Shown: positions 33,129 through 41,317, counted from the stretch's first letter. The stretch: 64,000 bases of DNA from Chitinophaga sp. GbtcB8 (GCF_019091455.1 NZ_JAGXJN010000045.1:1-64000), one strand, 5' to 3'. Numbers and translations: made by a program. The notes: a model not told the origin generated them from the sequence alone.

Positions 33129-35189
33129 ATGGCTGCAATGTTCCTCCCTTACACTACAGACCTGGTAACAGCCCTTGGCTGGGCCATTCTGCACTCCATC
33201 TGGCAGGCCCTGCTCATATTTGGCTGCCTGCGTATTGTGCTCAAATTATGGCCCGCTGCTACGGCCAGCACCAAATATAACCTCTCCTTTATTTCACTGG
33301 CAGGTATATTCGGCTGGTTTGTAGTTACCCTGTTCCAGCAGCTGGATGCAGTTACCCAGGTTCATGCTGTTGCTAACACGGCAGCTGCTGCATCGCCCAT
33401 ATTGCTAAATGTGCCGGTGGTATATCAGAACCAGCAGGAGCTTACCTGGGCTTTTCCTAACCTGGAGTTCTGTTTTCCCATACTGGTAGCGCTGTATATG
33501 GCAGGTGTAGGTGTAATGTGCATTAAACTTTTTGCAGACCTGGCGCAGCTGCAGCAGATCCGCAAACAACAGGGATTGCCTGCAGATACTGCCTGGGAAC
33601 AATACCTGCGTAAGTTGTCTAAACAGCTGCAAATACCCCGCAAGGTAAAATTGCTGGTATCGCAGCACATACAGGTTCCCGTGATGATGGGCTTTCTGAA
33701 ACCGGTAATACTGGTGCCTATCGCCATGTTCAACAACCTGAGCGCCGAACAGCTGGAAGCTATCCTGCTGCATGAGCTGGCGCACGTAAAACGCAATGAT
33801 TATATACTGAATATCTTCCAATCCATTGTAGAAACAACCCTTTTCTTTAACCCCTTTGTATGGTGGATCTCTAAGTACATCCGCCTGGAAAGGGAACACT
33901 GCTGCGACGATATGGTAATAGCCCATACCGTACAGCCCCTGCACTATGCCAAAGCCCTGGTAGCGTTGGAAGAATACCGGTTCACGACCAACCCGATGGC
34001 AATGGCGGCTGCAGACAATAAACAACATTTGTTTTACCGCATTAAACGTATCATGGAAATGAAAACGTCCCATCTCAACTATAGTCAAAAATTAATGGCA
34101 GTTTTAATTATTGCCGTTGGCTTAACCGCCATAGCCTGGATCACTCCTTCCGCTAAACAGGATAACAAAGCTGCTGCTGCAAAGCCGGCCATAGCCGCTG
34201 CTCCTGCTGCCACACCGGCAAACCAGGATACCGTGCCTGCTAAAAGTGGTACACCTGCTCCCATGCCAACCAGCACGGATGACCGGGGTAACAAGGCAGC
34301 CACCCCTGGTAGCTCCGCTGATCATGCAGACTTTGATTATGACAGTGACAAGGACATGAAGGATGCCAAAGAAAAAATGGATGCTGCCCAGGAGCAAATG
34401 ATCATAGCGCAGAAAGCCATGCAGCAGGCCATGAAGAACATTGATTGGAAAAAGATCAATGAGGAAACGGCAAAGGCAATGAAAAATGTTGACTGGAACC
34501 AGATCAATAAGAATGTGAATGAGGCCATGAAGAACGTTGATTGGAAAAAGATCAATGCAGAAATAAATGCATCGATCAAAGAAAGCCAGCAGTCCTGGGA
34601 CCCCGAAGTAATTAACCAAAGCGTGCAGCTGGGCTTACAAAGCGCTAAGGAAGCAATGGCCTCCATTAACCTGGAAGAGATCATTAAGAACAGTATGCAG
34701 GAAGCCCAGGAAGGCATGAAAAGAAGCTTTAGCCCGGAAGAAAAAGAATCTATGCGTAAAGAAATAGCTGCGGCCCGCAAAGAAGCCCGGCAGGCACAGG
34801 AGGAGGCACTAAAAGAAGTGCGGAAGAACACCCGGGAAGCAACTAAAAAAGCCAGGGAGCAAATGGATTATGCCAGGGCAGATGCCAGGCGCAGTGAAAC
34901 CACCGCCCGTCAGCAGGCACAAGAAGGCCGCCGCCAGGCAGAGGTAGCCAGGCGCAAAGCAGAAGTTACCCGCGCCCGGTATAATGAATTAGTTAAAAAG
35001 ATGGCTGCCGATAACCTGCTGGATCCCAACAAAGCTTATTCTATCGAAAAAAAGAATGGTCAGCTCTATATTAACGGCGCACAGCAATCCAGCGCAGTAA
35101 TGGATAAATACCGCTCCTACCTGGAAGAAGGTAACACGATAATTCTCAAAGGAGAAAAGGATAACCTGAACATTAACATACAGGATTAA
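33129..35189 (+). CDS. M56-family (BlaR1-like) membrane metallopeptidase with helical repeat tail
   Basis: Signal-transducing zinc peptidase paired with the BlaI repressor. 686 residues: TM helices near 15-37, 52-70, 113-135; zinc motif HELAH at 215-219 with the third ligand region EREHCCDD at 254-261; a last TM at about 321-338. Instead of the penicillin-binding sensor of BlaR1, the C-terminal half is an Ala/Pro-rich linker (341-400), then a charged coiled-coil region (405-620) that includes three near-identical 16-residue units with MKN(I/V)DW at 435, 451 and 467, and a short terminal beta motif (NKAYSIEKKNGQLYINGAQQ). Sensing domain and ligand are unknown. Confidence 0.92.
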   Translation: MAAMFLPYTTDLVTALGWAILHSIWQALLIFGCLRIVLKLWPAATASTKYNLSFISLAGIFGWFVVTLFQQLDAVTQVHAVANTAAAASPILLNVPVVYQNQQELTWAFPNLEFCFPILVALYMAGVGVMCIKLFADLAQLQQIRKQQGLPADTAWEQYLRKLSKQLQIPRKVKLLVSQHIQVPVMMGFLKPVILVPIAMFNNLSAEQLEAILLHELAHVKRNDYILNIFQSIVETTLFFNPFVWWISKYIRLEREHCCDDMVIAHTVQPLHYAKALVALEEYRFTTNPMAMAAADNKQHLFYRIKRIMEMKTSHLNYSQKLMAVLIIAVGLTAIAWITPSAKQDNKAAAAKPAIAAAPAATPANQDTVPAKSGTPAPMPTSTDDRGNKAATPGSSADHADFDYDSDKDMKDAKEKMDAAQEQMIIAQKAMQQAMKNIDWKKINEETAKAMKNVDWNQINKNVNEAMKNVDWKKINAEINASIKESQQSWDPEVINQSVQLGLQSAKEAMASINLEEIIKNSMQEAQEGMKRSFSPEEKESMRKEIAAARKEARQAQEEALKEVRKNTREATKKAREQMDYARADARRSETTARQQAQEGRRQAEVARRKAEVTRARYNELVKKMAADNLLDPNKAYSIEKKNGQLYINGAQQSSAVMDKYRSYLEEGNTIILKGEKDNLNINIQD
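34425..34568 (+). repeat. Three 48-bp in-frame tandem repeats in the M56 gene
   Basis: Residues 433-480 are three 16-residue units sharing AMKN(I/V)DW and (K/Q)IN at fixed offsets; a fourth degenerate unit follows (ASIKESQQSWDPEVIN). At DNA level the period is exactly 48 bp. Confidence 0.85.
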
Positions 35190-35260
35190 ACCGCTGCTTA
35201 ATTACATCCGCATACCCGCTTATCTGCCTGACCGCCATTCGCAAATAAGCATTTTTTAAG

Positions 35261-35297
35261 CGCTACTGCCGTTCATACAGCAGTAGCGTTTAATTTT
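35261..35297 (+). terminator. Intrinsic terminator after BlaI/M56 operon
   Basis: CGCTACTGC (35261-35269) pairs with GCAGTAGCG (35280-35288) around a 10-base loop, followed by TTTAATTTT. Confidence 0.75.
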
Positions 35298-35340
35298 AGC
35301 AGTTACCCTATCTTTAGGATTATAAAACTCTTTTTTTCAC

Positions 35341-36462
35341 ATGCGTGTATTAGTGATCGTATTAACCGTACTCTGTGCAGTACAGGTGTATGCCCAAACC
35401 AATGAAATTATTGTTCAGAAAAAAAATGCGGCTACCGCAGTAAAAAACCAGGCACAAACCGGCACCTGCTGGTGTTTTTCCACCACCTCGCTGGTAGAAT
35501 CAGAGTGTATCCGTAAAGGAGCATCCAGCCCGGACCTCTCCGAAATGTTCACCGTACGTAATATGTACATGGAAAAAGCCCTGAACTACATCCGGCGCCA
35601 GGGTGCTGCCCGTTTTGACGAAGGCGGCCTGGGGCACGATGTGATACATGCCATGGCTACCTACGGCATTATGCCGGAAAGTGCCTACAGTGGCCTTATT
35701 AATGGCCAAACGCAGCATAACCACACCGAGCTGGTAAGTGAGCTGCGAAGCTACCTGGATAGCCTGTTGAAAGTTAAACGCCCTATCCCGGATAACTGGC
35801 AGGAGCGCGTTACCGCCATCCTGGACCAGCACCTGGGTAAACCGCCGGCCAGCTTTGAATACAATGGCCATACCTATACACCGCTCACCTTTGCCAAAGA
35901 GGTAGTAAAATTTGATCAGGCAGATTATGCCTTCTTTACCTCCTTCAGCCACCACCCTTTTTACCAGTCCTTTGTGGTAGAAGTACCCGATAATTTTTCC
36001 AACGGCGCCTATTACAACGTGCCCTTAAATGAGCTGATCAGCCTTACCAAAACGGCCATACAAAACGGCTACACGGTAATGTGGGATGCAGATGCCAGCA
36101 ACCGCGGCTGGATGCCCGGCAAAGGTTATGCCCTGGCCCCTGCAGAGGATGCACCCATTATGGGCAGCACCATAGATCCCGACCAGCAGGAACGGCCTAA
36201 CTCACAGGAATACCGCCAACGCCTGTACGAAGAGCTGGTTACCCAGGACGATCACCTGATGCATATTACCGGCTTAGGTAAAAGCCCTAAAGGCAAAGAT
36301 TTCTTCATCGTTAAAAACTCCTGGGGCACCAATGGACCTTTAGGCGGTTACGTAAATGTATCCGAACCCTACTTCGCAATCAATACTATTACGATCATCG
36401 TACCCAAAGCAGCGCTGGATAAGTCAATAAAAGAAAAGTTGGCAATGGCTATGAAGAATTAA
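35341..36462 (+). CDS. Secreted C1B peptidase (aminopeptidase C / bleomycin hydrolase family)
   Basis: Papain-fold cysteine peptidase. 373 residues with a signal peptide (MRVLVIVLTVLCAVQVYAQT), so it is exported, unlike cytoplasmic PepC. The active-site region is KNQAQTGTCWCFSTTS: oxyanion Gln37 and nucleophile Cys43. The catalytic His is in DDHLMHITG (His about 304) and the Asn in VKNSWGTNG (about 323). The family segment AGVMWDADAS appears as VMWDADASNRGW. It is somewhat shorter than PepC (about 440), as is common for exported Bacteroidota members. Standalone gene. Confidence 0.9.
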   Translation: MRVLVIVLTVLCAVQVYAQTNEIIVQKKNAATAVKNQAQTGTCWCFSTTSLVESECIRKGASSPDLSEMFTVRNMYMEKALNYIRRQGAARFDEGGLGHDVIHAMATYGIMPESAYSGLINGQTQHNHTELVSELRSYLDSLLKVKRPIPDNWQERVTAILDQHLGKPPASFEYNGHTYTPLTFAKEVVKFDQADYAFFTSFSHHPFYQSFVVEVPDNFSNGAYYNVPLNELISLTKTAIQNGYTVMWDADASNRGWMPGKGYALAPAEDAPIMGSTIDPDQQERPNSQEYRQRLYEELVTQDDHLMHITGLGKSPKGKDFFIVKNSWGTNGPLGGYVNVSEPYFAINTITIIVPKAALDKSIKEKLAMAMKN

Positions 36463-36484
36463 TGTGTCAACTATATTTTGATAA

Positions 36485-36697
36485 GTGCATATGCGGATAT
36501 ACAACGTATGAATGAATATATAGCTACTCTCAAACAGATTGCTGTATAATTTAAACAAGACAAGCAACAAAAAGTATAGCGATATAAAACAGGCCAGCCC
36601 TTTCGGGGTTATTCATAGTAGCGGCAAATACCGCATGGCAGCTCACCTGTGTAGCTTATACATTCACTTTTACATCGTTGCATATCCGCATATTCAC
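36485..36697. repeat. Long imperfect intergenic inverted repeat (TATGCGGATAT words)
   Basis: The left arm beginning at 36485 (GTGCATATGCGGATATACAACG) pairs with 36676-36697 with about three mismatches over 22 bp; the stem resumes inside (AATGAATATATAGCTAC against GTAGCTTATACATTC). The right arm ends on the base before the acylphosphatase stop codon. Confidence 0.7.
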
Positions 36698-36973
36698 CTA
36701 ACGTACTACTTCAAATTTTGTATAATGCTGTACAGGTGCATCTGTTAACTCCAGGGCGTTCACTACGGCATGGGGCGGCCCCTGCCGGCACCAGGCAATA
36801 AAAGCTTCCATAGCTGCAGCCTCGCTTTCCGCAGCAATCCACACACTACCATCCGGTAAGTTTTTTACCTGCCCGGTAATACCCAGCTGCTCTGCAGTTT
36901 GTTTGGTACTGGCCCTGAAATAAACACCCTGCACCTTTCCTTTTACAATTATCTGCTTGTGTATCTTAGCCAT
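36698..36973 (-). CDS. Acylphosphatase
   Basis: Hydrolyses acyl-phosphate bonds in the cytoplasm. The ATG at 36973 (MAKIHKQIIVKGKVQGVYFR) gives 91 residues, the usual size. The anion-binding loop GKVQGVYFRAST holds the catalytic Arg20, and GQVKNLPDGSVWI holds the catalytic Asn38 region. An ATG at 36982 would add only three residues. A TAGTTTTG element lies about 38 bp upstream. Confidence 0.93.
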   Translation of the reverse strand: MAKIHKQIIVKGKVQGVYFRASTKQTAEQLGITGQVKNLPDGSVWIAAESEAAAMEAFIAWCRQGPPHAVVNALELTDAPVQHYTKFEVVR

Positions 36974-37603
36974 AGATTGCATTTTATAAACTAACCATCA
37001 ACATAGATACCAAAACTACAAATAATCTAAGATCCGGTATGCCGTTGCATCCAATCTCCGGGCCCCTCCGTAACAGCAGATCATTCATCCGAAGCCATAA
37101 TAGACCATTCCCGGCTCTACCCTTCTATTGAACATTCACCAATCATCTAAACATTCATCATCAATCATCGCTTTCGACAATGCCTTATTTGCATTTACAT
37201 TATGCCTGCCCGTCAAACCAGGTAACCCTTTCCACTCCCTCCACGCACACGCACCACACAAAAAGAAAGAGCATAGCAATACACCCATCGTAAAATTAAA
37301 TACGATCGTAGTACAACTGGTAGCCCATGCCCGTGCCGTGCAAATGCCACGGGAGCTGCCTCGGGGGCAAGAATACAGTGGCAACAAGAGCCCACGGGCA
37401 TTCAAGCGCCCACAAATATTCAAGAACCCACAGGCATTTTAGAGTTACCTGGTATTGACTGTTACTATCACATGGCAAGCAGGGTTAACAACAACAAAAC
37501 AGGGTTAACAGGGGACATTAATTTTCCGGTTACATTCATGGTTACTGTTCTTTGTCAAGCCAGGCGTAATCAATATAGATATGGTGAAATAAAAACTTAT
37601 AGA
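36974..37603. other. 630-bp non-coding gap
   Basis: No supported gene. It holds a -7 element for acylphosphatase (37011-37018, minus strand, TAGTTTTG) and repeated ATTCACCAATCATC/ATTCATCATCAATCATC words near 37133-37170. Near 37390-37440 there are three imperfect 17-18-bp units of the form CCCAC(A/G)nnCATTCAAG. Overlapping open frames on both strands have low-complexity composition and no start context. Confidence 0.5.
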
Positions 37604-38209
37604 TCAGGCTGCGTAGTTAAACAAGGTGCGGTTCTGTTGCGCCTCGCCACCAAACGTAAATTCCTTCACCAGCTCGTAAGCACCACCGGCAGCCGGTTTC
37701 CTCAGCAAAGCAAAGCTCCTGCAATTGAAGCTGCGTACAAACAGCTGGTGATCAAACATCGGATATACCTGGTCAAACTCACGGGTGCTGATAGCCCTGG
37801 CCACCGTAATATGGGGCTTGTAATCATTTGGCTTCAGCTCAAACTGCTGCAGGATCTTTTTCCGTAATTCCGTTATGGGCTTGGGATTAGCTACGTTTAC
37901 ATAAATAGTACGTTTTACCTTACCGTGATCAAAGTGATCAAATTTGGAAGTGTATACCGTAAAACCGGATTGTTTGCGGGCAATTTCTTCCAGCAGGTGA
38001 ATACAATCCTCCTGGAATTTTTCCGGGAATACAGAACGGAATAAGGAAATGTGCGCCCTGGAATAACGGCTGGTAAAAATGCCCAGCTCCTGGGCTATTT
38101 TTTCTTTGAAGCTGCGTACTTCACCCGCAGTCCGGGCGTCCGGGTTAATCACCACCAGGTAATCATAGAGTGCCGTTTCTTCGGCTGTTAAAAGGATCTG
38201 TGTTTGCAT
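37604..38209 (-). CDS. 2'-5' RNA ligase / 2H phosphoesterase family protein
   Basis: A 201-residue LigT-like protein starting at the ATG at 38209 (MQTQILLTAEETALYDYL). The two catalytic HxT/S motifs are AHISLF (about residues 51-56) and PHITVAR (about 135-141), the hallmark of 2H phosphoesterases acting on cyclic phosphates or 2'-5' linkages in RNA or nucleotides. The longer in-frame extension upstream crosses the tpiA end and lacks conserved sequence. A promoter-like TATATTTG lies 38 bp upstream (38247-38254). Confidence 0.85.
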   Translation of the reverse strand: MQTQILLTAEETALYDYLVVINPDARTAGEVRSFKEKIAQELGIFTSRYSRAHISLFRSVFPEKFQEDCIHLLEEIARKQSGFTVYTSKFDHFDHGKVKRTIYVNVANPKPITELRKKILQQFELKPNDYKPHITVARAISTREFDQVYPMFDHQLFVRSFNCRSFALLRKPAAGGAYELVKEFTFGGEAQQNRTLFNYAA

Positions 38210-38246
38210 AACCAACAACTTTAAACCTTCACGATTGTTGACAACA

Positions 38247-38254
38247 CAAATATA
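38247..38254 (-). promoter_or_regulatory. Putative -7 element for the 2H phosphoesterase gene
   Basis: Minus-strand TATATTTG matches TAnnTTTG, 38 bp upstream of the ATG. Confidence 0.45.
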
Positions 38255-38292
38255 CAACCTTTTTTCGGTTTTACTAATTTTTTTAGCATTCC

Positions 38293-38333
38293 TACTAATT
38301 TTTTGCGCAACCTGGTTGCGCAAAAAATTAGTA
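38293..38333. repeat. Perfect 20-bp inverted repeat with 1-base spacer
   Basis: 38293-38312 (TACTAATTTTTTGCGCAACC) is perfectly complementary to 38314-38333. Related words (ACTAATTTTTTT near 38272; TTAGTATTG after the right arm) flank it. It starts 14 bp after the tpiA stop in the transcript sense and no U-tract follows the GC core. Confidence 0.9.
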
Positions 38334-38346
38334 TTGTTAGTATTGA

Positions 38347-39108
38347 TTAACCCAGTTTTGATATAATAGCTGTGAAATCGGCCGCTACCAGGGAAGCGCC
38401 GCCAATAAGGCCACCATCTACATCCGGGCACGCAAACAGCTCACCGGCATTCCCGGGTTTAGCACTGCCGCCATACAGGATGCTCAGTCCTAAAGCAGCT
38501 TCTCTTCCGTACTTTTCTGCGATCTGCGCGCGGATGTATGCATGCATATCCTGCGCCTGCTGTGCGCTGGCAGTTAACCCGGTGCCAATAGCCCAGATAG
38601 GCTCATAGGCAATCACCACCTGCTTCAGTTGCTCCGCAGTCAGGTGATACAGGCTTTCTTCCAGCTGTTTGGCTACATAAGCATTTTGTGTTTCCGCCTT
38701 CCGGATCTCTAAAGGCTCCCCGCAGCAGAAAATAGGTTTTATACCATAAGCCAGCGCTACATCGATCTTCTTAGCCAGCATGGCATTGCTTTCCTGGAAA
38801 TATTCCCTTCTTTCAGAATGGCCCAGTATCACATAATCCACACCGATAGATTGCAGCATTTCTGCAGATACTTCCCCGGTATAAGCGCCGGATTTTTCAG
38901 AATAACAGTTTTGTGCAGCCACATAAAAACCCGGGTAGTTCTTCAACAGGGCCTTGGCTTTTAACAGGTAGGGGAACGGCGTGGCAACCACCACTTCCTG
39001 CCCGTCCTGTAATTTAATACCGGCCTGCAGAATATCATTGATCAACTGTTCGCCCTGTGCCAGGGTGAGGTTCATTTTCCAGTTTGCCGCTGCAATTTTT
39101 TTTCTCAT
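38347..39108 (-). CDS. tpiA: Triosephosphate isomerase
   Basis: Interconverts dihydroxyacetone phosphate and glyceraldehyde 3-phosphate. 253 residues, typical length. Motifs: AANWKMNL with Lys11, GHSERREYF with catalytic His98 region, the catalytic Glu in VIAYEPIWAIGTGLTA (loop 6 follows) and the phosphate-binding ILYGGSAKPGN. Start at 39108 (MRKKIAAANWKMN). Downstream of the GlmU-like gene on the same strand with a 72-bp gap. Confidence 0.98.
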   Translation of the reverse strand: MRKKIAAANWKMNLTLAQGEQLINDILQAGIKLQDGQEVVVATPFPYLLKAKALLKNYPGFYVAAQNCYSEKSGAYTGEVSAEMLQSIGVDYVILGHSERREYFQESNAMLAKKIDVALAYGIKPIFCCGEPLEIRKAETQNAYVAKQLEESLYHLTAEQLKQVVIAYEPIWAIGTGLTASAQQAQDMHAYIRAQIAEKYGREAALGLSILYGGSAKPGNAGELFACPDVDGGLIGGASLVAADFTAIISKLG

Positions 39109-39180
39109 GATGCTGTATTAAGTTTAAAAAGAGTTACGCTTTTTCAATCGGGGGCGAAAATTATTAATTATTATCCTTAA

Positions 39181-40356
39181 TTACTCATTTTTAACAACCG
39201 TTTCATAAACAGCCCCTAATATTTTGCGTTCCGCCTCTGTGATTTGCCTGCCTTTAAAGCCCATCCAGGCCACGGCATCCCGGGTAGCCTCCTGCAGGCG
39301 GTACACCGTGGTTCCCTCTCCGCCGCCCCAGGTAAAGGAAGGTATGAACTTAGGCGGAAAACCACCGCCAAAGACGTTACAGGACACCCCAATGACCGTA
39401 CCGGTGTTTAGCATGGTATTAATACCACAGCGGCTGTAATCGCCCATTAAAACGCCGCATTTGCGCCCCGCAGGCCAGGCTTCTTTGCGGGCCTCCATCC
39501 ATACCTTTACTTCGCCGGCATTGTTCTTCAGGTTAGAGCAGGTAGTATTGGCGCCCAGGTTACACCACTCACCGATTACCGCATCGCCCAGGTAACCATC
39601 ATGCCCCTTGTTGGAGTAACCGAACATCATTACATTCTTGATCTCTCCCCCGCCGGTACAGCCGGGGCCCAGGGTAGTAGCACCATACACTTTGGTGCCC
39701 ATCTTTAATACGGCGCCTTCCCCCATAGCTAGCGGCCCTCTTACTAGGCAGCCCTCCATCAGGTGAGCGTCTTTACCAATGTAAATAGGGCCGGTAGATG
39801 CATTCAGCACGCAATGTTCTACCACGGCGCCTGCTTCTATAAAAATATTTTCCGCTGCAGTTACCTGGTTAGAAGCAGGTATAGGCGCAGAAGTACGCCC
39901 CGCGGTCAGCAGGGCAAAATCTTCCCGGATAGCTTTATCATTTAGGCCAAAGATCTGCCAGGGCAGGTCCAGGGTATCTACGGGTCCGTTATAGTTCTTA
40001 CGGTCCTCTGCAGGCAGGGTAAGGTCATTACCAGGCACAATCTTTACCAGCAGGTGGTTCTTCTTATACAGCTCCTGCCCGGCTTTTAAGGAGGCAATAG
40101 TATCAACCAGCGCTTTATCCGGCACAATATGCCCGTTGATCAGCACATGCTCAGTATTGGCGGTACCTAACCGCAGAGGATACTTTTCCTGGAGGTAAGA
40201 CATTGTAAAGTGGCATACAGGCGCTTGGAGCCACTGTTCCCATTTTTCCTGAATAGTAAGGATACCGACCCTGCAGGCAGCTACAGGTCTTGTGTAGGTG
40301 AAGGGATATAAAAGATCGCGGGCGGGCGTGTCAAAAAGAATATAGTTACGCTCCAT
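39181..40356 (-). CDS. GlmU-like putative sugar nucleotidyltransferase
   Basis: 391 residues. The N-terminal ~165 residues resemble a reduced nucleotidyltransferase domain (MERNYILFDTPARDLLYPFTYTRP) and the C-terminal part is a left-handed beta-helix with hexapeptide-like repeats (IYIGKDAHLMEGCLVRGPLAMGEGAVLKMG, TLGPGCTGGGEIKNV, DAVIGEWCNLGANTTCSNLKN). It has the length and layout of the Bacteroidota family annotated as GlmU-like or putative sugar nucleotidyl transferase. The classic GlmU pyrophosphorylase signature (LAAGxGTRM) is absent, so UDP-GlcNAc synthesis is not established. Confidence 0.85.
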   Translation of the reverse strand: MERNYILFDTPARDLLYPFTYTRPVAACRVGILTIQEKWEQWLQAPVCHFTMSYLQEKYPLRLGTANTEHVLINGHIVPDKALVDTIASLKAGQELYKKNHLLVKIVPGNDLTLPAEDRKNYNGPVDTLDLPWQIFGLNDKAIREDFALLTAGRTSAPIPASNQVTAAENIFIEAGAVVEHCVLNASTGPIYIGKDAHLMEGCLVRGPLAMGEGAVLKMGTKVYGATTLGPGCTGGGEIKNVMMFGYSNKGHDGYLGDAVIGEWCNLGANTTCSNLKNNAGEVKVWMEARKEAWPAGRKCGVLMGDYSRCGINTMLNTGTVIGVSCNVFGGGFPPKFIPSFTWGGGEGTTVYRLQEATRDAVAWMGFKGRQITEAERKILGAVYETVVKNE

Positions 40357-40371
40357 ACGGGAGCTAAAAAT

Positions 40372-40402
40372 AAAAAAATCCCACCGACAAAAGCCAGTGG
40401 GA
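40372..40402 (-). terminator. Intrinsic terminator after rpmE2
   Basis: TCCCAC/GTGGGA stem (40379-40384 with 40397-40402) and a minus-strand run of seven T. It separates rpmE2 from the GlmU-like gene, whose ATG is 16 bp downstream of the U-run. Confidence 0.75.
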
Positions 40403-40425
40403 CGGGAAAATATTTGTTAAAAAGC

Positions 40426-40680
40426 TTATTTAGCGCTTTTCGCGTAGCGTTTGTTGAATTTATCGATACGGCCGGCAGTAACAACTAATACATTCTTACC
40501 AGTGTAAAAAGGGTGAGAAGTGTTGGAAATTTCCAGCTTAATCAACGGATACTCATTACCGTCTTCCCATTTAACAGTCTCACGGGAAGGAGCAGTAGAA
40601 CGGCTTAAAAAGCTGAATCCGTTAGACATGTCCTTGAATACTACAAACCTGTAACTTTCTGGATGGATACCCTGTTTCAT
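40426..40680 (-). CDS. rpmE2: 50S ribosomal protein L31, type B
   Basis: Large-subunit protein at the subunit interface. 84 residues from the ATG at 40680 (MKQGIHPESYRFVVFKDMS). Type B: it lacks the zinc-binding CxxC of the long form and contains NGFSFLSRST, KLEISNTSHPFYTGKNVLVVTAGRIDKFNKRY. An in-frame ATG at 40719 lies inside the leader hairpin and is rejected. A promoter 71 bp upstream and a leader hairpin suggest post-transcriptional control. Confidence 0.96.
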   Translation of the reverse strand: MKQGIHPESYRFVVFKDMSNGFSFLSRSTAPSRETVKWEDGNEYPLIKLEISNTSHPFYTGKNVLVVTAGRIDKFNKRYAKSAK

Positions 40681-40698
40681 TATTTTATTTGTTTTTGC

Positions 40699-40722
40699 CA
40701 GACGAAACGATGGTTTCATCTG
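40699..40722 (-). promoter_or_regulatory. Leader hairpin upstream of rpmE2
   Basis: A 10-bp stem (40699-40708 with 40713-40722, one G-T wobble) with a four-base loop, 18 bases before the ATG. It lies in a leader of roughly 65-70 bases defined by the promoter at 40751-40781. Ribosomal protein leaders often mediate autogenous control; here that is inferred. Confidence 0.55.
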
Positions 40723-40750
40723 ATTGTTATTTTTTATTTAATACGGACGG

Positions 40751-40781
40751 CAAAGGTAAACAGAATATTTTAAATAGCCAA
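40751..40781 (-). promoter_or_regulatory. Promoter of rpmE2
   Basis: On the minus strand TTG (40779-40781), 20-bp spacer, TACCTTTG (40751-40758): a good Bacteroidota -33/-7 match. Confidence 0.65.
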
Positions 40782-40796
40782 TACCGGACGCCCGAT

Positions 40797-41288
40797 TTAC
40801 GATTTCATGTTCACATACTGCAGGGGAATACCCAGGTTAGCCTCCTTGCATTTTTGTATAACATCCTGTAAGTCATCTATTTTCTTACCCGTTACGCGTA
40901 TAATATCATCCATAATGGCAACCTGTACCTTTAAACCGGCGTCCTTGATCATTTTCACGATCTTCTTGGCATCTTCCTGTTTAATGCCATTACGTACAGG
41001 AACCTCCTTCTTATATACTTTCCCGCTCTGGTAAGGTTCCTTACTCTGGTCGTAAATAGTGGCATCCAGCCCCTGGCGCATGGTACGGCTGATGAGCACC
41101 TCTATTACCTGGTTCAGCTTCATGTCACTTTCCACTTCCAGGTTCAGCACCAGGTCTTTCTTATTCAGCTCAATGCTCACGTGGGAGCCCTTAAAGTCAA
41201 AACGGGTGGTGATCTCCTTCTTTACCGTGTTAATGGCATTATCCAGCGTTTGCAGATCTATTTTGCTAACAATATCAAAGGATGGCAT
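40797..41288 (-). CDS. YajQ-family nucleotide-binding protein
   Basis: 163 residues of the YajQ/DUF520 family, two ferredoxin-like domains that bind nucleic acid or cyclic di-GMP. Recognisable segments: MPSFDIVSKIDLQTLDNAIN at the start, EITTRFDFKG, VLISRTMRQGLD, and KKIVKMIKDAGLKVQVAIMDDIIRVTGKKIDDLQ. Some homologues act as c-di-GMP effectors; this is not shown here. It is monocistronic between terminators, with a TATATTTG -7 element (41318-41325, minus) directly against the upstream terminator. Confidence 0.93.
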   Translation of the reverse strand: MPSFDIVSKIDLQTLDNAINTVKKEITTRFDFKGSHVSIELNKKDLVLNLEVESDMKLNQVIEVLISRTMRQGLDATIYDQSKEPYQSGKVYKKEVPVRNGIKQEDAKKIVKMIKDAGLKVQVAIMDDIIRVTGKKIDDLQDVIQKCKEANLGIPLQYVNMKS

Positions 41289-41317
41289 AATTGAAATACT
41301 TTAATAATTGATTCCGG

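Noticed and set aside
33129..35189. BlaR1 beta-lactam sensor
   Set aside because: The family zinc motif is present but no transpeptidase-like SxxK sensor domain follows; the tail is helical.
36539..36748. Plus-strand open frame of 69 codons between pepC-like and acylphosphatase genes
   Set aside because: Lies across the fold-back repeat and runs into the acylphosphatase gene on the other strand.
37128..37442. Overlapping open frames on both strands in the acylphosphatase gap
   Set aside because: Low complexity, His/Pro/Arg-rich on one side and Cys/Trp-rich on the other, no start context; best explained by the short word repeats there.
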